Of a stretch of DNA of 6,152 nt, positions 1 through 4,974 are shown in pieces (positions within the stretch are counted from its first letter, which is position 1; each line of letters opens with the position of its first letter). The DNA lies in assembly GCA_001791465.1 (NCBI GenBank), contig MGER01000032.1:1-6152 (forward strand), written 5' to 3'. The DNA is from Candidatus Uhrbacteria bacterium RIFCSPLOWO2_02_FULL_49_11 (lineage in GTDB: Bacteria > Patescibacteriota > Patescibacteriia > 2-02-FULL-49-11). A program made the translations under genes and the position numbers. Under the pieces are notes generated by a model. That model was not told the DNA's origin. It did not search any database and saw nothing but the letters and a program-made list of their open reading frames with translations.

Positions 1-532
1 GCTTGCGGGTGAGTAAGGCATTTATTTTTTGCGAGAGCAATAAATCAATTGAGGGTGTAAAAATTTCGGTAAACACATCAAACTTGTTTAAAATTTTCCG
101 TTCTGGAAGATAGTGGAAACCTTGTGCCAAACTGTCAATTTGAACGCGTATCTTTTCATCAGGATGATGTGAAAGTCCGCTGCCGAACAGCAGGCCGGGA
201 AAGCGGATATTGCAGCGGTAGGATGCCTTACCCGCATTAGTTATTTCCACATGAAATCCTTCTGTTTCTAAGCCAGCCTTCACCTTTTGCGCCGTCTGTT
301 TAAATTCAGTGTCTGTTAAACCAAAATTATCAAGATCTATATCTTCCGAAAATCGATGATTGTCATAGACCATCCGCAAAGCGGTGCCGCCGATAAACAC
401 CAACTTCGCGGCATGCACGGAGGTAAAAATAGTTTCCAAAATTTTGTATTGCAAATACTCCCGAAGCAGTGAACGTTTAAAGCTGCGCAAATGTTCGGGA
501 TACTGTTGTTCGATTTGTGCTAACGTCAACAT
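1..532 (-). CDS. abiEii: AbiEii-type nucleotidyltransferase toxin, C-terminus cut by window edge
   Basis: The 177 visible residues belong to the AbiEii/AbiGii nucleotidyltransferase family (DUF1814), the toxin half of AbiE systems. In the family, toxicity comes from nucleotide transfer, reported for relatives to act on tRNA. Seen directly: GGTALR at residues 48-53, then SEDIDL at 62-67 with the paired acids D64 and D66, the classic GG(T/S) plus DxD metal-binding signature. A possible third acid is D133 in VQIDS. The stretch TPSIDLLLSQKINALL (about 159-174) carries the lysine (K169) typical of the next family motif. The frame stays open to base 1, so the stop and the C-terminal half lie outside the window. 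The start ATG (532-530) directly follows the TAA stop of abiEi with no gap and no clear Shine-Dalgarno, so translational coupling is likely. Local G+C is low. Family call is firm; activity and target are inferred. Confidence 0.9.
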   Translation of the reverse strand, partial: MLTLAQIEQQYPEHLRSFKRSLLREYLQYKILETIFTSVHAAKLVFIGGTALRMVYDNHRFSEDIDLDNFGLTDTEFKQTAQKVKAGLETEGFHVEITNAGKASYRCNIRFPGLLFGSGLSHHPDEKIRVQIDSLAQGFHYLPERKILNKFDVFTEIFTPSIDLLLSQKINALLTRK

Positions 533-1153
533 TTATGGGGCATGAGTAATAAATTGGATAAATTCCTCAGCTCTTTTTTCCAAGCTCCGGCTGTGAAAGG
601 CCTTCATATACCTGTTGAACTTATGTAAATCTACCTTGTCTAAGAATTCTTTGCTATGAAAACGCCACTCCTGTAAATCTGCGGTGCGGGTGGATTGAGG
701 ATTAAGGTAAAGGTAGTCTAAAATTACCTTTTCAATTTCTGCCAGCTTACAGTGCTGTTGACCTATACTCAGCAAATTATACCCAAAGAACAACTGCGGC
801 TTGAGCGTGCGATAGGAGAATTTACCAATCGGCGTCTGAAATGTTGCCGTCTTCTTGCTGGTCGCCGAGGTGATCGCATACACTCCTTCGGGAATCAGAC
901 CATAATACGACAATGCCATTTCGAAAGAAACGTACGATGGCGCATACAGCTTGTTGGCAATTAAGAAAAGCGTTTCCTCGTTGAGCGGCGTGTCTGTAAA
1001 CATATAAAAGCCGCGTCGCACGTTCTTTAAGTATCCCTTGTCCTGCCACTCGCTCAAACGAGGCCTATAAAACTTCGGCTCAAGTTTACGAATATCTGCC
1101 AAGGAAAAAACCACAAAATTCCTTAATTGCTCCTTAAATTCATGAAATTGCAT
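533..1153 (-). CDS. abiEi: AbiEi-family antitoxin / winged-helix repressor-like protein
   Basis: This 206-aa protein looks like the AbiEi partner of the AbiEii toxin immediately downstream. Family members have an N-terminal winged helix that binds the operon promoter and a C-terminal domain that counteracts the toxin. Seen here: an N-terminal helical stretch with FVVFSLADIRKL (13-24), then RLSEWQDKGYL and RRGFYMF (about 32-52), which match a winged-helix recognition helix and wing. The YVSFEMALSYYGLIPEG segment (74-90) is a family hallmark, followed by the TSATSKKTATF stretch (95-105). I chose ATG at 1153-1151: a GGA sits 5 nt upstream and the protein begins where relatives do. The open frame extends to a TTG at 1306, but those 51 codons run through AT-rich spacer and a stem-loop. 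Hand-counted lines in the gene are near 30% G+C, well below the neighbours, which suggests horizontal acquisition. Autoregulation is inferred from the family only. Confidence 0.83.
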   Translation of the reverse strand: MQFHEFKEQLRNFVVFSLADIRKLEPKFYRPRLSEWQDKGYLKNVRRGFYMFTDTPLNEETLFLIANKLYAPSYVSFEMALSYYGLIPEGVYAITSATSKKTATFQTPIGKFSYRTLKPQLFFGYNLLSIGQQHCKLAEIEKVILDYLYLNPQSTRTADLQEWRFHSKEFLDKVDLHKFNRYMKAFHSRSLEKRAEEFIQFITHAP

Positions 1154-1267
1154 ATATTTCCATACGATACGCTTACCCGTATCTTTCAGAAATATATTAA
1201 CATGGAGTTCAAAATAGGGCAAATCCGCAATTGAATATATTTCTCTATAAATTCTTATCACATTAAA

Positions 1268-1293
1268 GTCGCCTGCTTGAGAGGACAGGCGGC
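1268..1293. terminator. Stem-loop between nrnA and abiEi, possible terminator or REP-like palindrome
   Basis: GTCGCCTG (1268-1275) pairs with CAGGCGGC (1286-1293), giving 8 bp including one T-G wobble, with a 10-nt loop. On the plus strand TATTTTTG follows, which resembles an intrinsic terminator, but no plus-strand gene lies upstream. On the minus strand, the direction of nrnA, the stem is followed only by ACTTTAATG, a poor T-tract. It lies about 30 bp past the nrnA stop, so it may end that transcript weakly or in both directions, or be a mobile palindrome. The GCAGGCGG-like arm resembles part of the palindromic insert near 2501-2515. Confidence 0.4.
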
Positions 1294-1322
1294 TATTTTT
1301 GTCCAAAATTTTTTTGTGTATT

Positions 1323-2306
1323 TCAGCCAGTGATGATCTTCCACCCTTGGGGCGTGCGGATGAGCTTGCCCTGAATCTTAAAACCTGCGGCTTTTTTGTG
1401 CCCCCCTCCGCCTAGCGCGAGCGCAAGGTGCGACACGTCAATATCGGGGCGCACGGTGCGCAGGCTTCCCTTGACGGTGCCGCCTTCTTGTTCTTTGAGG
1501 ACAAGAATGACGTCCGCTTCCTTGAGATTGGCAAGGAAGTTGGCAATCCCTTCGGTGGGATCTCCTTCCACGCGCGCCGTCCGGAAATCTTCTAGCGTGA
1601 GCACAGTGGAGGCGAGGCGATAGCGGGGGAAATACTGCAAGCGCGCGAGCGCTTTTCCCCACAAGTGGAGCGTGCCGATTTCCCTATTTTGCCACGTTGC
1701 CGCGGTGATCTGGCGGAACCGGGCGCCGTGCATGAGGAGCTCCGCGCCTACTGCAAGCGCGAGTTCATTCGTAGCAGGGTTGGAGAAGTGCCCGGTGTCG
1801 GTGAGCAGGCCCGTGAGCAGGGAGGTGGCAAGCGGCGCGTCGATGAAGTGCCTGTGCTCGGCGGCGATGAGGCGGTAGAGAACGGTGGTGGTGGATGGCG
1901 CGGCAGGATCGATGAGGTGGTATTCTCCGAAATACACGTTTGACGCATGGTGGTCGATATTCACGAGGGGAGGGAGCGGCTCTTTCCTTGAGCGCAAAAG
2001 CTCATCAATGCCCGCATAGGCAAGATCTGAAGAGTCGAGGACCACGATAAGGTCGTACAAAGGTGAGCGCACTACCGACGCATCAGTGGTAAATTTATTC
2101 ATATGAGGAAGGAAGTGGAACATGTCCTGCGGAGGGTGCTGGCAGAACACCAAGGATTCCTTGCCCATTTTTTCCAAGTAACCGACCATAGCCGCAGCCG
2201 ACCCTATCGCGTCGCCGTCGGGTTTTTGGTGGGTCACGACCAATATGTGGTCGGCCGCCTGTAGGGCGGAGAGCACACTTTTTACTTGGAAGAGGAAGTC
2301 GCGCAT
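1323..2306 (-). CDS. nrnA: NrnA-type DHH/DHHA1 phosphoesterase (nanoRNase / pAp phosphatase)
   Basis: This 327-aa cytoplasmic enzyme belongs to the DHH superfamily, NrnA group. Characterised members degrade 2-5 nt RNAs from mRNA decay and cyclic dinucleotide breakdown, and many dephosphorylate pAp to AMP. All Mn2+-binding motifs are present: HQKPDGDAIGS (26-36, with D30 and D32), LDSSD (90-94, D91), NIDHHASN (116-123, the DHH triad), and LLTDTGHF (167-174, D170). The C-terminal DHHA1 domain ends in GGGGHKKAAGF (299-309), the substrate-binding glycine/His motif. Length is normal for the family. The start ATG (2306-2304) has AGGT directly against it and no spaced Shine-Dalgarno. The gene lies 235 bp downstream of infB on the same strand, a neighbour also common in other bacteria, where rbfA usually intervenes. 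The family and intactness are clear; which substrate dominates cannot be read from sequence. Confidence 0.93.
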   Translation of the reverse strand: MRDFLFQVKSVLSALQAADHILVVTHQKPDGDAIGSAAAMVGYLEKMGKESLVFCQHPPQDMFHFLPHMNKFTTDASVVRSPLYDLIVVLDSSDLAYAGIDELLRSRKEPLPPLVNIDHHASNVYFGEYHLIDPAAPSTTTVLYRLIAAEHRHFIDAPLATSLLTGLLTDTGHFSNPATNELALAVGAELLMHGARFRQITAATWQNREIGTLHLWGKALARLQYFPRYRLASTVLTLEDFRTARVEGDPTEGIANFLANLKEADVILVLKEQEGGTVKGSLRTVRPDIDVSHLALALGGGGHKKAAGFKIQGKLIRTPQGWKIITG

Positions 2307-2309
2307 ACC

Positions 2310-2350
2310 TGTTAAAATGGCTACATGGCTAAATGGTTAAACTGTTACAT
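2310..2350. repeat. Degenerate 8-bp tandem repeat, about five units
   Basis: Plus-strand units in a row are TGTTAAAA, TGGCTACA, TGGCTAAA, TGGTTAAAC and TGTTACAT, approximating TGGYTAMA. The array begins three bases upstream of the nrnA start codon, so it forms the immediate 5' leader or promoter region of that gene. No convincing minus-strand promoter hexamers were found within it. Confidence 0.6.
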
Positions 2351-2451
2351 TTTCCAAAATGGTCAGGGATAACATCATAAACTACCATACGGGTAGAAAA
2401 AATCAAGACACTGCCCTTGAGATAAGGACAGCGTGAAATAAGAACCCCGAT

Positions 2452-2521
2452 ATCTGCGTGGATCTGCGTATCTGCCAGCTGGCGGGATCTGCGTTAATCT
2501 GCCTGCGCAGGCGGGTCTGCG
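2452..2521. repeat. ATCTGC repeat array with two palindromic inserts
   Basis: ATCTGC occurs exactly at 2452, 2462, 2470, 2487 and 2497, with a shortened TCTGC at 2516. Two longer units carry self-complementary inserts: GCCAGCTGGC (2474-2483) and CCTGCGCAGG (2502-2511). Both inserts then run into GGCGGG. The block is non-coding and sits in the infB-nrnA spacer. It resembles the dispersed palindromic repeats that litter many environmental bacterial genomes; whether other copies exist cannot be seen here. Confidence 0.7.
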
Positions 2522-2540
2522 ATATGCGTGAAGCGCATAT
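2522..2540. repeat. Hairpin abutting the infB stop codon
   Basis: ATATGCG (2522-2528) and CGCATAT (2534-2540) form a perfect 7-bp stem with a 5-nt loop. It starts one base after the infB TAG (2544-2542) in the direction of transcription. No T-tract follows on the minus strand, so it is not a standard intrinsic terminator. It could protect the mRNA 3' side, or be the outer edge of the adjoining repeat block. Confidence 0.5.
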
Positions 2541-2541
2541 G

Positions 2542-4575
2542 CTACAACATTTCCTGTTTCAGCTTTTCTTCCGTGTAGATTTCCATCAGGTCTCCTACGG
2601 CAGGCGCGCATTTCGTCTCAACCCTTAAGCCGCACTCCTGGCCTTCCACTGCTTCCTGCACCACTTGTTTGCCAATTTGCACGCTCGTGATCTTGCCCGA
2701 TCCTTTGAGGGCATTGCCGCGTTTCAGGCGATACATATGTCCTGTGCCCACTTTCCCTTTCCGCACCTTGCCTCCTATAATGGCGTGGCCGTGGTCGTGC
2801 CGGAATATGGCAATGACCTCCACGTCTCCCTTGGCAGTTACTCGAATATGGGGGGAGAGAAGCTGCTCCATAAGTTTTTTCACTTCGTCTACCAGCTCAT
2901 AGATAATTGTGAATGTTCTTACCTCCACTCCCTTATCTTTTGCCAGTTCAAGCGCTGCGGGGGAAGCTGAAACATTGAATCCCATGATGCACGCGCCGGA
3001 TGCTTCCGCTGAGAGGACGTCTGCCTCGGTCACCGGCCCCAAACCCTGTTGGATGATGGTGGCTTCCACTTCCGGATGGCGGAGGGTTTGAAGCGCTTCG
3101 TGGATCGCTTCCAGTGACCCCAGCACATCCGCGCGGATAAGCAAGTGCACTTCTGGTAGCGAGGGAGCCGCTTCCTCTTTTTCTTCTTCGCTGTCTGCGG
3201 GCTTTGCCATGGTTACATTGGGGGGAGGGGCCCCGAACCGTATGGGGCGTTTCTTGGGTTTTGTATCCCTCATTTTTTGTTTGAACTGCGCGGGATCATC
3301 TGTCACCTCAAGAATATCGCCCACCCGCGGAAGCGACTTGAGTCCCAGAATTCTCGCTGGCATGGAAGGAGGGGCAACAGCGACCGCCATCCCTTTGAAG
3401 TCTTTCATGGCTTTCACTTTTCCGTAGGCATCTCCCACGTTGACGAGATCGCCCGTGCGCAGCGTGCCGGTTTGCACGAGCACGGTCGCGACCGGTCCTG
3501 CGCCCTGGTCCACATGCGATTCAATAATGGTTCCGATTGCGGGACGGCCGGGATTCGCCCTGATCTGGTCTTTCTCAATGTCCGCCACTAGTAACACGAG
3601 GTCCAAAAGTTCCGGCATGTTGGTGCCTTTTTTTGCAGAGATTTCAATGAAGGGGACTTTGCCGCCCCAGTCCTCGCCCACCACGTTAAGGTTGGCAAGA
3701 TCTTGCTTGATGCGTTCCGGGTTTGCCCCGGTTTTGTCGATCTTATTGATCGCGACGATGAAGGGGAGCGCGGCGCGCTGTATGTGGGTGAGCGCCTCGA
3801 TGGTCTGGGGCTGGACGCCGTCATCGGCGGCGACGACGAGGATCGCGATATCGGCGACTCTTGCGCCGCGTGAACGCATCGCGGTGAACGCCTCGTGCCC
3901 GGGAGTATCAATGAACGTAATATGGCGGCTCTGCTGTTCAATGGTATACGCGCCGATGTGCTGGGTAATGCCGCCATGCTCTTCTGCGGTCACGTTCGTT
4001 TTGCGGATGGCGTCGAGCAGCGTCGTTTTGCCATGGTCCACGTGCCCCATCACCACCACGACGGGCGGACGGGGAATAAGGAGCGTATCGTCCTGTTCTT
4101 TGAGGAGCGTTTTTAGACGCGTATCATCTTCGAGAGGCAAAGAGGGATTTAACTCGCTTTCCTCCGCGCGCGTTACCGTCTTCCCGAAATCACCCGCAAT
4201 GATCGCCGCAGTTTCAAAGTCAATATGCTGGTTCTGCGCCGCCATCACGCCTTGCTTCATCAGCGCCACGATGACGCGGGTAACCGGCAGGCTGAGTTTT
4301 GCGGAAAATTCCCTGACGGTGAGGGACGAGGGAATTTCAACGGTATTTCCCGCAACGGCCTCTTGCGTCTGTTCGAACGGCGCTTCAGCGGCGTTGTCAC
4401 GGTTGAGGAATTTGGCTCTTATGTCAGAGTGGCTGAGTTTTTCAATAATAGCGCGCGCCACGCGGTCATCAACCTTGATCGCGCGCATGCCAATATCAAA
4501 ACCGAGCTCCGGAAGGATTTCCTTGAGTCGGGGTGTGGGGATATTGACGCGCCGCGCCAGTTCAGTAAGGTTCAT
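2542..4575 (-). CDS. infB: Translation initiation factor IF-2
   Basis: IF-2 is the GTPase that brings fMet-tRNA to the 30S subunit and promotes 50S joining. The 677-aa protein shows an N-terminal helical segment (1-50), an IF2_N domain (about 81-131), and the G domain. The G domain has GHVDHGKT (177-184, G1), T204 in [10 protein letters not shown] (G2), DTPGH (223-227, G3), NKID (277-280, G4) and SAKKG (313-317, G5). A beta-barrel domain follows (about 345-430), then a charged linker with EEEKEE (463-468), domain III (about 475-570) and the fMet-tRNA-binding C2 domain ending near GQECGLRVE. It is short compared with the roughly 890-aa E. coli IF-2 because the long N-terminal region is reduced. 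I chose ATG at 4575-4573 (MNLTELARR). An in-frame ATG at 4650 would add 25 residues translated from a palindromic repeat. There is no Shine-Dalgarno. The gene is intact. Confidence 0.97.
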   Translation of the reverse strand: MNLTELARRVNIPTPRLKEILPELGFDIGMRAIKVDDRVARAIIEKLSHSDIRAKFLNRDNAAEAPFEQTQEAVAGNTVEIPSSLTVREFSAKLSLPVTRVIVALMKQGVMAAQNQHIDFETAAIIAGDFGKTVTRAEESELNPSLPLEDDTRLKTLLKEQDDTLLIPRPPVVVVMGHVDHGKTTLLDAIRKTNVTAEEHGGITQHIGAYTIEQQSRHITFIDTPGHEAFTAMRSRGARVADIAILVVAADDGVQPQTIEALTHIQRAALPFIVAINKIDKTGANPERIKQDLANLNVVGEDWGGKVPFIEISAKKGTNMPELLDLVLLVADIEKDQIRANPGRPAIGTIIESHVDQGAGPVATVLVQTGTLRTGDLVNVGDAYGKVKAMKDFKGMAVAVAPPSMPARILGLKSLPRVGDILEVTDDPAQFKQKMRDTKPKKRPIRFGAPPPNVTMAKPADSEEEKEEAAPSLPEVHLLIRADVLGSLEAIHEALQTLRHPEVEATIIQQGLGPVTEADVLSAEASGACIMGFNVSASPAALELAKDKGVEVRTFTIIYELVDEVKKLMEQLLSPHIRVTAKGDVEVIAIFRHDHGHAIIGGKVRKGKVGTGHMYRLKRGNALKGSGKITSVQIGKQVVQEAVEGQECGLRVETKCAPAVGDLMEIYTEEKLKQEML

Positions 4576-4576
4576 G

Positions 4577-4611
4577 ATTTTGGAAATCAAAATGCAAATC
4601 TCAAAATGCAA
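4577..4611. repeat. 11-bp direct repeat and small hairpin at the infB start
   Basis: TCAAAATGCAA occurs exactly twice, at 4587-4597 and 4601-4611, separated by three bases. Overlapping the first copy, ATTTTG (4577-4582) and CAAAAT (4588-4593) can form a 6-bp stem with a 5-nt loop. In the infB transcript this stem ends one nucleotide before the start codon, where a ribosome-binding site would normally lie. Confidence 0.5.
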
Positions 4612-4614
4612 CCC

Positions 4615-4672
4615 TTCGACAGGCTCAGGATGACAACCGTTATTTGTCATGGTGAGCTGAGTCGAACCATGA
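4615..4672. repeat. REP-like imperfect inverted repeat in the infB leader
   Basis: The left arm TTCGAC (4615-4620) pairs with GTCGAA (4661-4666), GCTCA (4623-4627) with TGAGC (4653-4657), and ATGACAA (4630-4636) with TTGTCAT (4644-4650). This gives about 18 paired positions around a 7-nt loop. A competing hairpin is TCATGGT (4647-4653) with ACCATGA (4666-4672). The arm containing TTCGACAGGCTCAGGATGA resembles a palindromic repeat that, from memory, is widely scattered in environmental genomes and gives spurious HPEPVEG translations. It lies between the candidate infB promoter and the start codon. Confidence 0.7.
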
Positions 4673-4696
4673 TTTCTGAGTTTTGATTTTTACATT

Positions 4697-4712
4697 ATCA
4701 CCATATCACCAT
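4697..4712. repeat. Two perfect tandem copies of ATCACCAT
   Basis: ATCACCAT is repeated head to tail at 4697-4704 and 4705-4712. On the minus strand this gives TGGTGATATGGTGATA, which overlaps the proposed -10 of the infB promoter and lies at its transcription start. The 8-bp period and TGG-containing unit recall the degenerate octamer array upstream of nrnA. Confidence 0.6.
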
Positions 4713-4736
4713 ACTGTTTTTTAGGCTTTGAGTCAA
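4708..4736 (-). promoter_or_regulatory. Candidate sigma-70-type promoter for infB
   Basis: On the minus strand TTGACT (4736-4731) is followed after 17 nt by TATGGT (4713-4708). The -35 matches consensus at five of six bases and the -10 at four of six. Transcription would start near 4701, giving an infB leader of about 125 nt that contains the REP-like inverted repeat and the start-codon hairpin. Position, spacing and direction fit; no other good candidate was seen between here and the infB start. Confidence 0.5.
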
Positions 4737-4751
4737 TCTTTCGCAGTATTT

Positions 4752-4760
4752 TGCTATACT
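4752..4760 (+). promoter_or_regulatory. Candidate extended -10 promoter upstream of the main plus-strand promoter
   Basis: TGCTATACT matches an extended -10 element (TGn followed by TATACT, five of six to consensus). No good -35 lies at 16-18 nt upstream, as expected for extended -10 promoters. It would start transcription near 4767, upstream of the stronger promoter at 4774-4802, making a tandem pair toward the plus-strand gene. Confidence 0.35.
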
Positions 4761-4773
4761 CATGTATTGCACA

Positions 4774-4802
4774 TTGACACAATCCGAGTGAATCAGTATA
4801 CT
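4774..4802 (+). promoter_or_regulatory. Near-consensus sigma-70-type promoter for the DHH-like gene or a leader RNA
   Basis: A perfect TTGACA (4774-4779) is followed after exactly 17 nt by TATACT (4797-4802), five of six to the -10 consensus. This is the best promoter in the window. Transcription would begin near 4809, 165 nt before the proposed start codon at 4975. The -10 lies inside the perfect palindrome CAGTATACTG (4794-4803), a possible regulator-binding site. Confidence 0.7.
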
Positions 4803-4808
4803 GCTTTA

Positions 4809-4884
4809 ATTCTGTTTCCCCGTGCACGGAAGCGGCGAACGTATCCTCTTTAGGCAAGGGATAAGCAATTAGTGCGGTTTTTTT
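4809..4884 (+). ncRNA. Structured leader or small RNA candidate ending in a T-tract
   Basis: Starting at the predicted transcription start, about 75 nt contain two hairpins. The first is in 4816-4831, around the palindrome CCGTGCACGG (4820-4829). The second is TATCC plus CTT (4842-4850) pairing with AAG plus GGATA (4856-4863), 8 bp with one bulged T and a TAGGC loop. Seven T follow at 4878-4884, preceded by GTGCGG (4872-4877). GTGC can pair with GCAC (4824-4827) and GG with CC (4820-4821), which could close a terminator-like structure. I do not recognise a known riboswitch or small-RNA class. It could be a transcription attenuator for the downstream gene, a free small RNA, or chance structure. 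Confidence 0.3.
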
Positions 4885-4974
4885 AATTCATTGGTACCTG
4901 TCCCCCGCGAGGATGGCAGGCGAGCCGGAATCTGCTTCTTGAGGCGCGCGCGACGCTTTTTTCAACGTACGCAC
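4885..4974 (+). other. Non-coding tail of the leader, repeat-like sequence
   Basis: These 90 bases lie between the T-tract and the chosen start codon. They contain GGTACCTGTCCCC (4893-4905), a string I recall from scattered palindromic repeats in other genomes, then a GC-rich stretch and six T at 4957-4962. No promoter and no Shine-Dalgarno were found. The open frame of the downstream gene extends through here from a TTG at 4891, but the arginine-rich translation looks like repeat sequence rather than protein. Confidence 0.4.

Noticed and set aside
1154..1260. Promoter for the abiE pair
   Set aside because: Several -10-like hexamers occur in this AT-rich spacer (for example TAATAT on the minus strand at 1199-1194, with TTGCCC 17 nt upstream), but none stands out enough to call.
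1154..1306. N-terminal extension of the AbiEi protein from TTG at 1306
   Set aside because: It would translate a stem-loop and AT-rich spacer. Relatives begin near the internal ATG at 1153, which has a weak GGA upstream.
1665..1943. Plus-strand open frames opposite nrnA
   Set aside because: They are antisense to a motif-complete DHH enzyme and show only compositional bias.
2382..2396. CTACC/GGTAG hairpin next to an A/T run, considered as a terminator
   Set aside because: The stem is only 5 bp and the T-run precedes it on the minus strand, so the order is wrong for an intrinsic terminator.
2375..2611. Minus-strand 78-codon frame in the infB-nrnA spacer, considered as a remnant rbfA
   Set aside because: It overlaps the end of infB in another frame and mostly translates the ATCTGC repeat block. 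Nothing in it resembles RbfA.
3440..4633. Long plus-strand open frame (397 codons) opposite infB
   Set aside because: It is antisense to a clear IF-2, its translation is a serine- and arginine-rich low-complexity shadow, and it has no recognisable domain. High G+C explains the lack of stops.
4576..4650. N-terminal extension of IF-2 from the ATG at 4650
   Set aside because: The extra 25 residues come from the REP-like repeat and the direct repeat. IF-2 similarity begins at the ATG at 4575.
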